Shown: positions 47,520 to 59,362 of the stretch, piece by piece
Numbering within the stretch: the first letter of the stretch is position 1
Layout of the letters: the number at the start of each line of letters is the position of its first letter
Assembly (NCBI GenBank): GCA_009739215.1
Contig: VSJF01000004.1
Location: 1,798,001-1,862,000, forward strand
Direction of reading: 5' to 3'
Source: Floccularia luteovirens
Lineage: Eukaryota > Basidiomycota > Agaricomycetes > Agaricales > Squamanitaceae
DNA length: 64,000 nucleotides
Made by a program: the position numbers and the translations under genes
The notes under the pieces: model-generated
Told to the model about the DNA's origin: nothing
Seen by the model: only the letters and a program-made list of their open reading frames with translations
The model's database searches: none

Positions 47520-48430
47520 GATGTAGTTTAAATATTAACTAAGATATTATTCCTTTTCTCTTCTCTATGTTCTGACATTCACTTATGTAATCTCTGAAAC
47601 CTTGGACTTCCTCCTCTTTGATCTCCTCTGAAATAAGACATAAAAGTCAGCTCAGTAGTTGAGTCATGTCTTACATCATCAATCATAGTCAGATCTTGAT
47701 AACATTTTCTGGACAAGAAATATTCCTGTGACCTCAGAGTAAAGCAGAGTTGGTGGGAAAATATTGGAGATTATCAGAGTTGCCAGATTTCTGACAGCTA
47801 TCTATATCTTTTTCTTATAATATTAAGTATAGATTGTTTTATTTGGATGTTTATATTCTTGCTACTAATATATAGGAAGTCTAAAATCAAAAAAGAGACA
47901 AAAATGAGCAAATCTATGAGAAATCTGCTGGAGTTCTTATAAACCTCTGTTTCATAGTTTCACATAATTTTTTTAAAATCAATTATTCTTTATTCTCTGC
48001 TCATGTTCTCATCTTAAATATATCTCACATTCTTTTGTTATTCTCCTTTACTTACATCTCATGCTTGTAGTTCTTTCTCATTGCTCACTTATGGCAAAAT
48101 TCCAAGATTAACCAATTTTGTTTTCACTATCTTCAAGTCTTTGAGTTAGTTACTTAACCAATGAATACATCCAAAATTTTTTTAGGTGTACAACAAGAAT
48201 CAACAAGCTATGTAATGAGTGCATAACAACACCTGGGGAACAAATTCTTGAGAACCAACACAATCTGTCATACATGCATTGATATCTACTAGGATGTCAA
48301 TTTCACACACTATAGTACACATGTACATATTTCATGTTGTGAATCTGCATCAGACTCCGCAGACTTCGTCAGCAGGAGTTCAGTCAAAATAGAAAACTCA
48401 GGTTGACACACTATGATTAATTTCCGAATC

Positions 48431-49082
48431 ACCTATCTGACACACCTATACAAAAGAAAAATAAGGGATTGATAAAAGGGAAGAGCCCGAAGAGGATTGA
48501 TCGATAGGTAAACCCCGAGCAAGATGAATACCGACAGATGTTCAAATGACCAAAGGGGGACGAGGTCGGTATCAATGATACAATTGAAGGGTTAGAAAAC
48601 GCGGGTCTCCGCGGTGGGAAAAGGTGTTGATCGTTGTACACGACTGAAAAAGATTTTCGCGAGGTATTGGAAGGGACCGCTTCTAAGGTCAGTCACGGTG
48701 GCAGTCTTTATTCGTCTATGATGCACCAATGATAACGCCGAAAGAGCCGCGAACGTGCGCCACGAGATGAGAAGAGGGGTGGTGGAGTGTGGGGCACACA
48801 TAAGCCAACAAGAAGGAACGCTTACAGCAGAGCAGAGGTCAGAGGGTAAATAGAAATGAACGGCTGTTGAAAACATGAGGCGATCTGTCCTCCAATGCCC
48901 AGCGCTGCAGAGGAGTGCACGTTTGCAGAACTGGTCACGCGGAGACTGAGAGTACGGAGAGGGAATGCACGTGGACAGTGATAGGTGATGGATGATAAAA
49001 TAATAGAAATAAATTATTATTTATTTCATTTTCGTCGTCTTTTAACTTAAACTCTCATCTACCTCCTCTCTTTCTTCCGTCT
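48431..49082. other. Upstream region of KCS1
   Basis: CpG frequency returns to normal here. A minus-strand frame at 48592-48876 is open but has no motif and probably is chance. A CACGTG at 48968-48973 and a pyrimidine-rich stretch before the ATG (49040-49082) suggest the KCS1 promoter and 5' leader. Confidence 0.5.
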
Positions 49083-52000
49083 ATGGGGTCCTTTGAGGAT
49101 CTAAAACATACAAAACATATCCAATATCGTTTCCCTCTTTCTCCACCAAGTTCCGGTTCTGCAACTGCTTCCTCTTCCCCACGTCTCACTTCCCTTTCAC
49201 CCCAAGACGCGAATATCGTCGACAAGCTACTCACAAATTCACCAATAGAGTCCGATGGCTACAACACAGAACGCTTTGCATCCCCAATCCTATCCAGAAA
49301 ACGTCCACGCAAACTTATCACCAAAGCAATGACCATTTCTTCAAATGACCGGAAACCACCTCCGCTTCCCCACAGAGCCTCTCCCAAAAGTGCTCTTCCT
49401 ACTTCACCTAACCACATTTTCTCTGACTCTGGTTCATCCACCCCATCATCTCCAACCAGCCGTGAAGGTAGCCCCCCTCATCCATCTGCCATGGGCCGTA
49501 AAGTGGCAGCCACATTACAGCTTTTTAAGGAAACAACTGGTGCCACAGAAGACCCTAGAGTAGGTGAGCCGACTCCCAAAAGCGATACATCCTTAGCGGC
49601 AAGAAGGACAGAGCCGTTTGTCAAAGCAGATCAAGTAGCTCAGGCAAAATTCGAATTTGTAAAGCGCTCCGACTGGCCTGACCGCGAAAATATTGTTATA
49701 CGTCGAGAAAAGAGTGTTGCAAACGTAGAGAGAGGCAAGGGAAGAGAAGGAAGTGGGTATGATCTCGAAGAGCAAAAGCGCATGCTCCGGAAGTTGTCCC
49801 TTCGCGAAAATGCTATATCTGATCTTGTACGATGGAGAACGGAGGTTGGAAACAAACAGGATTCCAGTCGAGGAAGGCGCCGTGCTCGTGCACCTGACCA
49901 TGATCTTCAATTGGAACCTTTTCGCTCAGATTCACGTGTCTACCCCCCGTCTCCTTCCCCTTCCCGTTCTCCGAAGGCTCCTCTCAACCGCACTAGACTA
50001 TCTCACCCTTCCCATGACCAAGATCCTCTCCCACCACAACGCAGAATTGCTTCTGATCGTCAAACTGTTCAAATCAAACCCCCATCTCCCCGTTCAACAA
50101 CTCCAGTGTCGAATCGCCGCTTTTCAGGCTCTCAGTCAGCTCCTATCTCTCCGCTAGAGCCATTTTCACCGTGGTCCACTGATGATGAGTCTACTTGGGA
50201 AACTGGCTCGGCGACTACCGATGCATCTACCACATCCGTCAATGCTTCTTACGATCCTGTAGATCCCGTAGATTTTCCTTCCGCCCTTCTGCATCAATTG
50301 CCTGGGCAACGTCACCTTTCTTTCGATATCCCGTCCGATAAGGCTGCTCACGATAACACCCAACCTAACGGCTCAGGTAGTGATGACATGATAGTGGATG
50401 TGGACCTTTCGGAAGCCAGCTTGCCTCACATACCGTTGCGTCCATTTCGCAATCAAGTTGGAGGCCATAGCGCAATCTATAAGTTTACGAAGCAAGCTGT
50501 CTGTAAGGTTCGCACGACTCTTGAGCCTTGTCTTTTATTAGCCGAACTCACCGTTATCTAGCCGCTCGTGTCACGGGAAAACTTATTCTACGAATCTGTC
50601 GAAAGAGAGGCTCCGCCACTCCTTGGATTTATCCCGAGATATCTTGGTGTTATGTTAGTCACTTATCGTCGCGTACCTAAGCCTTCTGGACGGTTATCTG
50701 GCACCCCACCCCAAGTGCCCAACGGACTTCGGCCGGCAATATCGCATACAGACACTTCACATACAATCAAGCAATCCTTTTCCAACCATATCTCTAATGG
50801 TAGCTTAGAGGAATCCGTTCCTGAAGTGGATGAAAACGTGGACACGGACACAGATGAAGCAGAAATGCCGGAAGTAGTGCTTGATCGTAATCGTCATATC
50901 ATACCAGAATGGATGCTACGAGGCGGCCGTAATCGCTCACTATCATGTTCCAAAAAGAAAACCACTTCTCGATTTGCTAAGCACCAATTGCAGCAAGAGC
51001 AATTGCATCGCGGAACAGCATCCAGCCCAGACCTAGCTATTGTCCCCTCAGGAAATGACAGTGTTAGTGGCAGGCCTAGTCCACTATCTGACTATCCCTC
51101 TCTTGTTTCCGATGGTTTGGATGCACCCACACCAACTAATTCTCCCAATTATAATGTTCTGCCTTTTCCGTCCAAATTAGTAGAACGCCACCCTGCATTC
51201 ACTGTTTCTGAAGATGAGGGGGCATTTAATCGCCCAAGACTACGCCCGTTCAGTTCTGAGCAAGTTGTCACGGTACCCGATTCTCCAAGGTTTGGCGGTA
51301 CAGGCTCCACCATGGTTAATACGAAACTTAAGGACCATGTTTTTAACACTGTTTTACGTCGTTTTCGTAGACATGTTGGACGCAGCCGACGAGCGTCATC
51401 AAAGCATGACGATGATGGCGACATGGCAGACAGTGAATTGGAAGGCTCCATGTGCGCCCTACATGGGACCCGTCGTCGTGGGACTGGAAGATTTTCATAC
51501 CGCGAAACTTCTCCTAAGGTACAGCTTGATGATTATGGAAAATACGTTCGTCGTGTGCAAAGCGAAGGGAAACTAGGGAGTCCAGCTACAGACACGCCCC
51601 GTAACCAGCACAATGATGCAAACAAAGATCTCAGTATCTTCGATATTGATCTTGAGCCTATCTTGAGCTCTAAAGATGGTGTTCTTAATGATGAAGGCGT
51701 GCCATCGTCAATTATCAGAAAAAGAAGTCGTTCTCGATCTCTCGATTCACGTCCTCATGTACGCGTACAATTGCAACCTCCCCTGCCTGAACATGCATCT
51801 ATTCTGGAGCATGATGAATATGATCCAACAATCACCCGACAGAATCATTTCATTCTTATGGAGGATCTCACTGGAAGACTCAAGAACCCGTGTGTGATGG
51901 ACTTGAAGATGGGGACCCGCCAATATGGTATGGACGCCACCACCGCGAAAAAAAAGAGTCAACGCAAAAAGTGCGATCGGACCACAAGTAGATCGTTAGG

Positions 52001-52899
52001 AGTGCGTGTCTGCGGTATGCAGGTTAGCCTTCCTACTTGCCCTTTAATATCTTGTGCTTATCATGACTCTCGAATTTTATAAGGTCTGGAACAACGTGTC
52101 CAAATCGTATGTGACTCAAGATAAATACAGTGGTCGAGAAATACGTCCCGAAGAATTCCATTCTGTCCTTGGATCATTCCTCTGTGATGGTGAACGCCTT
52201 TTGGTATATCAGATACCCATTCTCCTCCAAAAATTGTACGCACTAGCTCGTATCATTTATCGCTTAAAAGGATATCGCTTCTACGGTTGCAGCCTACTCC
52301 TAATTTATGATGGAGATCGGGATTCACAAGAAGCATTTCGTTCGTTTGTCCTTGAACACCCGTCTTCTCGCAGCAAAAGGGGGGAGTCATTAGAACGTCG
52401 TTCCAAATCATATAGCAAATCGGAAAGAACCCCATTGCGTCGGTCGCACAGCGAAGACCTACTTATTGGACCTATCGCGAAGAGGTCAATAGGTCGTCGA
52501 AAACGTGGCGAAATCAATGTCCGTATCGTCGACTTTGCTCATACTACTACAGGAAGGGATTGGCTCCCAACCTCTGAACTACAAGATTCGTCGATGCCTC
52601 CCGAGGTATCAAGTTCGAACGGCTACCAAGCTAAGGTTGATCCTGAAACAGGCTTGATATACGCTCGATTCCCACCACATTATCCCGACCAGCCTGATCG
52701 TGGCTTCCTCCTAGGGTTGAAGAATTTGGCGTCTTCATTGGAAGACATTTGGAACGAGGAACGGATTCATAGAATCAAGCATTCACGTGACAATCCAACA
52801 ACAGATTCTTTCCAACTTTTCCCACTTCCAACAGATGGAAAGGAAATATTCGATGAGATTTTTGGCGTCCAGGATGATTCCGGCATGATTTCCACTTGA
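49083..52899 (+). CDS. KCS1: Inositol hexakisphosphate kinase KCS1
   Basis: Kcs1 makes 5-diphosphoinositol pentakisphosphate (5-InsP7), a signal in phosphate control, telomere length and vacuole form. The first exon (49083 to about 50508) is mostly disordered and starts MGSFEDLKHTKHIQYRFPLS; the kinase begins at its end with NQVGGHSAIYKFTKQAVCK. After a 54-nt intron come PLVSRENLFYESVEREAPPL and LGFIPRYLGVMLVTYR. Then follow a second disordered insert, NHFILMEDLTGRLKNPCVMD and LKMGTRQYG (the PxxxDxKxG inositide-binding motif), and after an intron near 52024-52083 SGREIRPEEFHSVLGSFLCD, SLLLIYDGD and VRIVDFAHTT (metal-binding S-L-L and I-D-F motifs). Long inserts are usual for fungal Kcs1. Three exons only; the last codon is at 52897-52899. 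Confidence 0.93.
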
Positions 52900-53281
52900 C
52901 ATATATTTTTCTTGGTGGTACACGCCGACCTCAACCGAATCATCTTGGATTGCTTTTTGTTCCATATTGTTATATCCGAACAACTTCTGTTCCCTTTCTT
53001 TCTTAGTCAATGTATAAACATCCTCTTAGCATCATCACCCACATAGACCGCATCCGTTTTACTGCAGTTTGGTATTCACGAGTTTATGATTCATGGTGGT
53101 ATAAACACCTAGTTTAAATAATTTATATTCTGCACATTTAACGTAAAGACCTGTCATTGTGTCAACGTTTATGAATTTACTACTTACTATTGTTTGAAGT
53201 GTACATGGTGATCATGTGACATGTCGTATAGAAATATCATGCATTATGGAGTTTTATTTCTTTCGTACAACTCAAACCATC
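52900..53281. other. Intergenic region before HEI10
   Basis: About 380 bp holding the KCS1 3' end and the HEI10 promoter. AT-rich; no ORF or clear motif is seen. Confidence 0.5.
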
Positions 53282-55077
53282 ATGGATGCCGATTTGAAAT
53301 GCAACCGCCTGACATGCCGACGAGCATTGGCAGATAAAGCTGTTGTGGTGGGTAGCTTAATTACTCTTATGCAGACTAGCAGCAAAAAGACTGATTTCAC
53401 TTTTCATCAGACAACCTGTGATTATCGGAATTCTACTATGAATATATTATTAATGGTTTTAATCCAGGTTCTCATATATTTTGCAGTATGTTTCGAGACA
53501 CCAGACATTTGATTCTTACTGAATTTCCAAGTCGAGTGTGCAAATGAATTATTCAATGCGGCCCGACTCTGCCCAGGTAAGTATTGCTTTGATGGACGGA
53601 GAAAATAATATTTACGATACTGTGATAGCTTGTGAAACTAGTCTCTCAGAACCGTAAATGATTGTGCTTCTGCATATCAACGACTGCTCACGACAATCAC
53701 AGTGACGATGTTGTGGTAAGTACTTCAAGGGAGTAAAATCGACAAAAATATCCTTCCTAAGATTAGATTTGCTCCTTGAGTCCTACGAATGATTACAAAA
53801 CGGTAATTTATGCGCATATATCCAATTCATACTTCCATATATCACTCGGCAGTCCGTGTTATCAGGTTTATCGCCGTCAATAATTCTGGAAATTTGCAGT
53901 CGGTGGGCATTTCCGACACGGATCTTATAAATTTCATTGACCGTATAGAGCGATATCTTTCTGGCAATACCAAATTCACCAAGAACAGTAAGCACCTGTA
54001 TTGACAAATAGACTTGTTAGTTATAAGCTTATGAGTCGTTAAGCGCGTTCCAGCAAGCGGTGGTACGCAACATGAACGACAAGAATGCCCAAATGCAAAA
54101 GCAGTTTGAAAATGTAGTACGGGAAGGTGAGCTTAGGAGTTAATGCACCTCTGGACTATCGGCACAACAGATAAATGCAAAAAGCCAACGGCGAGATTAA
54201 CCTCCTAAACGATAAAAACGGGGGTGAGTTTTATATATTTTCCAAGAGGGTTTTTGTGACTATCAATACATAGAACTACAACACGATCTTGAAAAGGAAC
54301 GTCGGAAAGTTCGGGAGCTGCAAGAGTCGTCTCGAGAGCGAGATAAGGGTTATCAGAAGCTCAAGGTTCTATTAAGACATTCTCCCAGAAGAAGTCTGAA
54401 CTGATTCCGTTTCTGTCCAGGCTCAATATGACAAAATCAAACGAAAGGCTCTTCTTGGTTCCAATTCATTTCCAGATAATATTCAAGGAACCCTTGGCAC
54501 AAATAATAACGGCAAAAGTGACCATGCTAATGTGCAGAGCTTTAACAGTATCGATATTGGAACTGTAGTGGGAAATATGGAAACTAATCACGTAAAGATC
54601 CTTTATCTATCCATCTCCCTCCGAGAATATTACGGTAGATAATGATTTTCTTCCCTCGAAGATACAACGTACCCCAATCGGGGTACGCAATGCTAGAGAA
54701 CCTTTCCCAACTCAGCAGAATCATGCATGGGTTCCACAATCGCATGGGACGGCGCAAGGCAGCACGAGAAATGGTTCACATAGGCAACAATTTGGTATCT
54801 CAAAGGATTGGTCCCATAGATCTGGAAACATATCTGATCGTTCTGAGAGCGCAAATGAAGTGGAGGATATGCTCATTACTGAAAATAGACCACTTGCCAA
54901 TAGAACTTCTCTGGACCGAAGTGGCTGGGGTGGCCAGCGCAATCGTGCAATGCAACGTGGTATGTTTCATGACGCATAAATGATCAAATCATTAACTCAT
55001 GGGGTAAATTTCTAGTTTTTGCTCCCGTACAAAACAAGAAAACATCGAACGGATTTCGTCCTGCTGGATTGATGTAA
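53282..55077 (+). CDS. HEI10: Meiotic RING E3 ligase HEI10/CCNB1IP1 homolog with micro-exons
   Basis: HEI10 promotes meiotic crossover maturation as a RING-type SUMO/ubiquitin ligase. Starting MDADLKCNRLTCRRALADKA, the RING is assembled from very short exons: 53282-53347, a 7-nt exon at 53411-53417, 53468-53485, and one from 53532, giving VVTTCSHIFC|IECANELFNAARLCPACE, with all C3HC4 ligands. Next come SLSEPDDVV, ICSLSPTNDYKTSVLSGLSP, SIILEICSRAISFWQYQIHQ and a coiled coil (FQQAVVRNMNDKNAQMQKQF, REANGEINLLNDKN, ELQHDLEKERRKVRELQESS). The C-terminal part (GSNSFPDNIQGT, then QRTPIGVRNAREPFPTQQ) is disordered, with an Arg-rich WGGQRNRAMQRG and final NGFRPAGLM. About a dozen introns. Without the 7-nt exon the frame loses the third zinc ligand. 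Confidence 0.9.
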
Positions 55078-55302
55078 TGAATTTGCGAGATATGATTGCA
55101 TTAAACGTAGATTACTAGCGTGACATTTATATACTGGCCATGTCCAAATGATTTTTTGCGTACAAACAATATTCGTGAAGTGAGCATAATTTGTAATAAA
55201 AGCAGGGGTAGTAGGTACTGAGAATAATGAACGTTTGAATAATGACAGTTTTGATCTTTTGACATGCGAAATAAGGGGTAGATCCTGCAAAAAAAAAAAA
55301 GG

Positions 55303-58300
55303 TTAATCAGGTGGTCTTAGTGTACCATTTTTTTCGTCTTCGAGGTATTGTCCTACAGCCAGGACATCTTGGCCAGCGCGACGGAGATATCCTGCCAAGA
55401 TGTCCTTGTTTGCATGGGGCATGAGATTGGACAACTTATCAACTTGACGAACAAACTCTGGATCTGGTTGAATATCGGCAATTGTATCAAGTGAAAGATT
55501 ATGCATTGAAGGCCTTTTCCCTATCATCTCGTTACGTTCAGGAGAGTGACGTGTTGAGAAAAACTGCGGGGAAGTCATCAGAGTCTGAGAGCGTGCGACT
55601 CTATTCGGCGGGGCACGTGGTCCCCCAGGGGCTGAAGGGCTGTTTGATGTTGAAGTAAGTATAGGGCGAGATATATTGAGTGGCGTAGGTGGTGTCCTTC
55701 CTTGTAGCCTGTTGATTGGCATAGAAACACTAGGTGCATGAGTCAAGGGGCCAGATTTCTCCCGTTTTGTTGTTGAAAGGCTAGCTTTCCGACCCAATGA
55801 TGCGAAGAAACCGCCAGATTTGGAGAAGGGACTAGAAGGCGCGAGCGAACGAATTGAAGATGGTGGTGTACCACTCTCCGCGCTTGAAGACGATCGTGTA
55901 GATCGTTGGTTGGGTATAGCCAATGATGGATATGGAAGGATTGGAGGTGCAGTCGGAGGTGTGATGTCACGATATGTCGAAGAGGAGAGGTCAGTAGCCA
56001 CAACTGCGTCAGGCCTGCGCGGGAAAGTGGCTTCAGATAACATAGACGACCTTGACGTCAACCGTGCACGAGGGGTAAATTGATTCGTAGAAGGCGAACG
56101 TGTTGTTGAATAATTCGGACCTTAATTTACGTCAGCATAAATGTATTAGGATGTGTAGATTAAATTACCTCGTCTATGGGCCTCAACGACCCATTCCGAC
56201 AATCCACAATCGCAAAGATAAAGTTCATTGATCTTGGCTGCATATATTGCGCTACGTTCGCTTGCAGATTTGACTAAGACAATCTCATGACAAAATAATG
56301 CCGCTGGAGTATGCGAAATGTGCTTCTTGAACGCCGGGGGTGGGTGGGCCTGACTTGGTGGAGAAGGTGTTCGAGAAGAATAATAAGTTCCTCCCGATGA
56401 ACGTCGTGCAGACCTGGAAAGTGATGGTGTTCTGGGAAGAGATGAGAATCGTTTGAGACCCGTCGTCAAACTATTCCTGATGCTCTTTGGAGGTGGACTT
56501 GGAGGACCAGTACCACTGCTTCGGTTGCTGGACGTTATTGATCGAGTAGGGGAAAGGCTTCGCGTCGAAAGATCTAGGGACGTCGACATTCTTTCCTTAC
56601 GTGACTCTTTTGATTCTGAACAAACATCAACCCAACTATCCAAACTTGGTCGGCCCTGCTGCAAGGATAGGCTTTCCATGCGAGGTGGGGGCTCGATAAT
56701 TGTGACTGATGGAATTTCCATCGCCAATGTTTTGGGGCTATTCAATGGGCTTTCTGACAGTGCTTCGACAGGAGGGTCAGTTCTTGGAATTATAATTTCA
56801 TCGTCAGTCTCTTGAGGTTGATCATCACTAGTTTCGCGCTCGGGAGAAAGAGGTCGGATGACAGGGGTTTCAGGTACGGGTTGGAGATCTGCTTGGAATG
56901 CGGCTTCACGTTTATGATTTGATATGGACTTCAGGTTCGAGTGAAGGCTGTGAGAACATACCCCGCATATGAGCAAATTCGTTACAATTGAAAACAGTAA
57001 GCAATAAGATGCTCACATAGTAGAGTCAGATGCAGGACTCGAGATAGAAATGTCTTCGGAAGGGTCTTGGGATATACCCTGCATCCTAGTAGCTAACACG
57101 GCGGACACTGAGGGTGGTAATTGCAATGCCTGTTTCACGGCATCAATATCCCCCCTACCTGGCCTCGACGGCGGCGGTGATTGCATTCGAGGAGGCCGAG
57201 GTGGTGGTGGTGTACGAACACCAATGTCAATCACAGCTCGCGGCGGCGGAGGTAGTGGACCTGCAATTGCATGGAGACCTATCGATTGGCGTCAACAAAG
57301 ATGAGTATTATGAAAGACCAATACAACTTACCCGGTTGATAATGTAGATATGGTGATGCCTGTTCTGAAGGTGATAATATATTCGTAGAAACTACTTGCA
57401 TGTGAAGGGAGGAACCGCTCGTCTTTGCAACTAATGTCGATTGCTTTTTCACTTGCAACGGTTTCGTTGGACCTATGTTAGCAAAAATAGATGAAACGTC
57501 TGACTCGTGAAACTCCTGGCTGTCTCCAAGTTTGGTAGGGTATAGGTTTTGATCTACGAAGTCTTCGGTCTGTGCGATTTTATCAGTTGATGGAAGGCTG
57601 GAATTGGAATGGGTATCTTGTTTGGTATATATAATTGATGTACTTTGAATGTCATAGGGTGCACTGGAATGCGCTGGAGATTGAGAGATCGACGGGTGTA
57701 CAGCCTTATTGTCGGACTGTTTTTCCTGAATAGGATCAGTTACCGGAGTATGCGAAGCTGCCGAATCAGTGTGAATAGTATCTTGGGGAATATCTTTTGT
57801 TGAAATTGCAGATTTGGATATAGTGGGCCTGTGCCGTTTGTCTTGACATGGAGTGGTTGGTTGTGAGTCACGCGGGAGTGACGACGGGGTAATTTCCATG
57901 TACAACTTTGGCTCCACATCCGGGGGTGCAACTAAAGCAAGATCTGACGTTTGTAGTTCACCCTGTGAAGTAACACCGTAGTCGCGTTTTGTTAGAAGAG
58001 ACTTGGGTATAGTTTCATCCAAAGAGTCTACCTGCACTATAGCAACTCTCCTCCTGTCAGAACTTCCATGTGAAGGGACACTCGAGCGACGCGTAGTATA
58101 GGATGATGTTTCCGAACTAGTTGCTTTTTCCGAGGGGTAACTACCCTCAGAGTCTGAGGAGTAGTCAGAAGATGATGACGAAGCAGTTGAGAGATGTCTG
58201 GAGTGGGTTGGAACAGCTTTGCTAGGAGTTTTTTCGGGACTGTCTGGTGGGGAGTAGTCTTGAGGCTGGTCCGCGAAAGAGGAGTGGTAATATGATAGGA

Positions 58301-58436
58301 TGTCGGCAGAGTCCTCCCTGCCTAAAGTTGGACGCGTCGTCGCGGTTGTCTCGCCTATGCCAACAGCTGAAAGAATCCAAGAGAGGCGTTTAGAGTGACG
58401 TTTCATAGGGAAAAAAGGAAACGTACAATTTGCCAT
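55303..58436 (-). CDS. Disordered basidiomycete protein with C-terminal CUE/UBA-like domain
   Basis: No named family recognised. The ATG at 58436 gives MANSVGIGETTATTRPTLGR after an intron with a GTACGT donor (a longer frame upstream lacks an ATG). Exons continue through a long Ser/Thr/Pro-rich region (SADILSYYHSSFADQPQDYS), a Pro-rich GPLPPPPRAVIDIGVRTPPP joined near 57280, and KSISNHKREAAFQADLQPVP. A better ordered piece reads HISHTPAALFCHEIVLVKSA and KINELYLCDCGLSEWVVEAH. The C-terminal 55 residues, EFVRQVDKLSNLMPHANKDI and LAGYLRRAGQDVLAVGQYLE, look like a CUE or UBA ubiquitin-binding three-helix bundle (L.PHA....L...L.....D). If so it may act in ubiquitin-linked trafficking or signalling. 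This is inference from pattern only. Confidence 0.75.
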
Positions 58437-59362
58437 TGGTGAAACGGATTTAAATGATGAGATGGCAGAGGGAGGAAGAGAGGGAGTGAGAAACAAGAAA
58501 GATGATAAATTGATGGAACGTTAGCGGTACAACTCGACTTGAAGCTGTGTTTTCTCTATTTCTGGCACGTGCTTCTCTTTCTGCTCTGTCAACGCTCCAC
58601 AATTGGCTCTTTAAATCTCTGTTGCCCGTTCCCTGTCTCCGACCTGTTGTCTATGCCATCATTCAAGCCTTTTTCCTACGTATGAATAATTTACTTTCTA
58701 AGTTACACGGCTGTACACACAGCACCAAAACGTAAACTTACCCCAGCCAGCCTTCACAAGAAATGGATTAATTCAAGCTGTTCACTTCCCTCCTTCACGT
58801 CAAAAGTTACCTATCTATCATCATCATACATACCAGCCCTCCAGACTAAAATGTTATATACCGCCAAGTGGTTACATTATGGCGGCCGTATGGTGTAAAT
58901 GCGCCTCTGTCCGATCTCGAATCTAGTGCGTGTCTATCAATCATTCACAAGGGTGTACATTGCTATTGCATTCTATTTTCGACTGGCTCTATCCACTGAG
59001 AAACGGGCATGTGGACATCGGGCTCCAATGGTCTATAGGAGGTTACAGGCCGCACTTTGTTCATGACAGTAACATCATTTGTTCTTGCTATTACTACCTG
59101 CTTGCCGACAAGCGGAGCATTAGCAAATGCCATGGAAACGAGTAGGTTGCAACACTTGCATATTTTTACACGGGTATGGCATAAATCAGTTACTACAAAA
59201 AGTAATTGCATGAGGCTCACATATTGCAAATGCAAATGATTGTATGGTCAAAGGGCGTGCGTAGTAATCATTACACAGCTTCACAGAATGCAGTTCTATT
59301 TGGTCTCAGCGCTACTGCCAAACTAAACTAATAACGCCTACCACCTACAATTTAATATTTCC
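58437..59362. other. Divergent intergenic region
   Basis: About 925 bp between two divergent starts, the longest gene-free gap outside the CpG-poor block. Short frames on both strands (58547-58735, 58963-59235) have no conserved motif. A CACGTG occurs at 58565-58570. I looked for tRNA-like cloverleaf parts and found none. Confidence 0.5.

Larger units (their letters stand above)
44769..48357. other. CpG-depleted, AT-rich block
   Basis: Scanning by eye I find only three CpG dinucleotides here (46227, 46292, 46673), none between 44,769 and 46,226 and none between 46,675 and 48,357. Flanking DNA on both sides has several per 60-base line in places. TpG and CpA are abundant. This is the expected scar of cytosine methylation followed by deamination. 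There is no long ORF inside apart from the 5' end of the gene at 43664, and no transposase or reverse-transcriptase motif is recognisable. Confidence 0.85.
45335..48430. other. Gene-poor region with degenerate repeats
   Basis: Roughly 3 kb without any coding sequence I can support. The few frames present (46143-46385 and 46680-46904, minus) are short and lack conserved motifs. The sequence contains several fold-back structures listed separately. It probably derives from old, silenced repeats. Confidence 0.7.

Noticed and set aside
48330..48400. tRNA-like sequence near the right edge of the CpG-poor block
   Set aside because: Some stem-like segments (GACTCCGCAGACTTCGTCAG) but no full cloverleaf or internal A and B boxes.
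45335..48430. CpG-poor block as a centromere or an RIP-mutated retroelement
   Set aside because: Too short for a centromere, flanked by active genes, and no retroelement protein motif remains. The loss is CpG-specific, unlike the CpA bias of ascomycete RIP, though I cannot exclude an RIP-like process without copies to compare.
48429..48876. Overlapping minus-strand open frames upstream of KCS1
   Set aside because: No conserved motif, no consistent splice pattern, and overlap the likely KCS1 promoter.
53216..53512. Single-exon reading of the HEI10 start
   Set aside because: It is the unspliced read-through of the first exons and breaks the RING motif.
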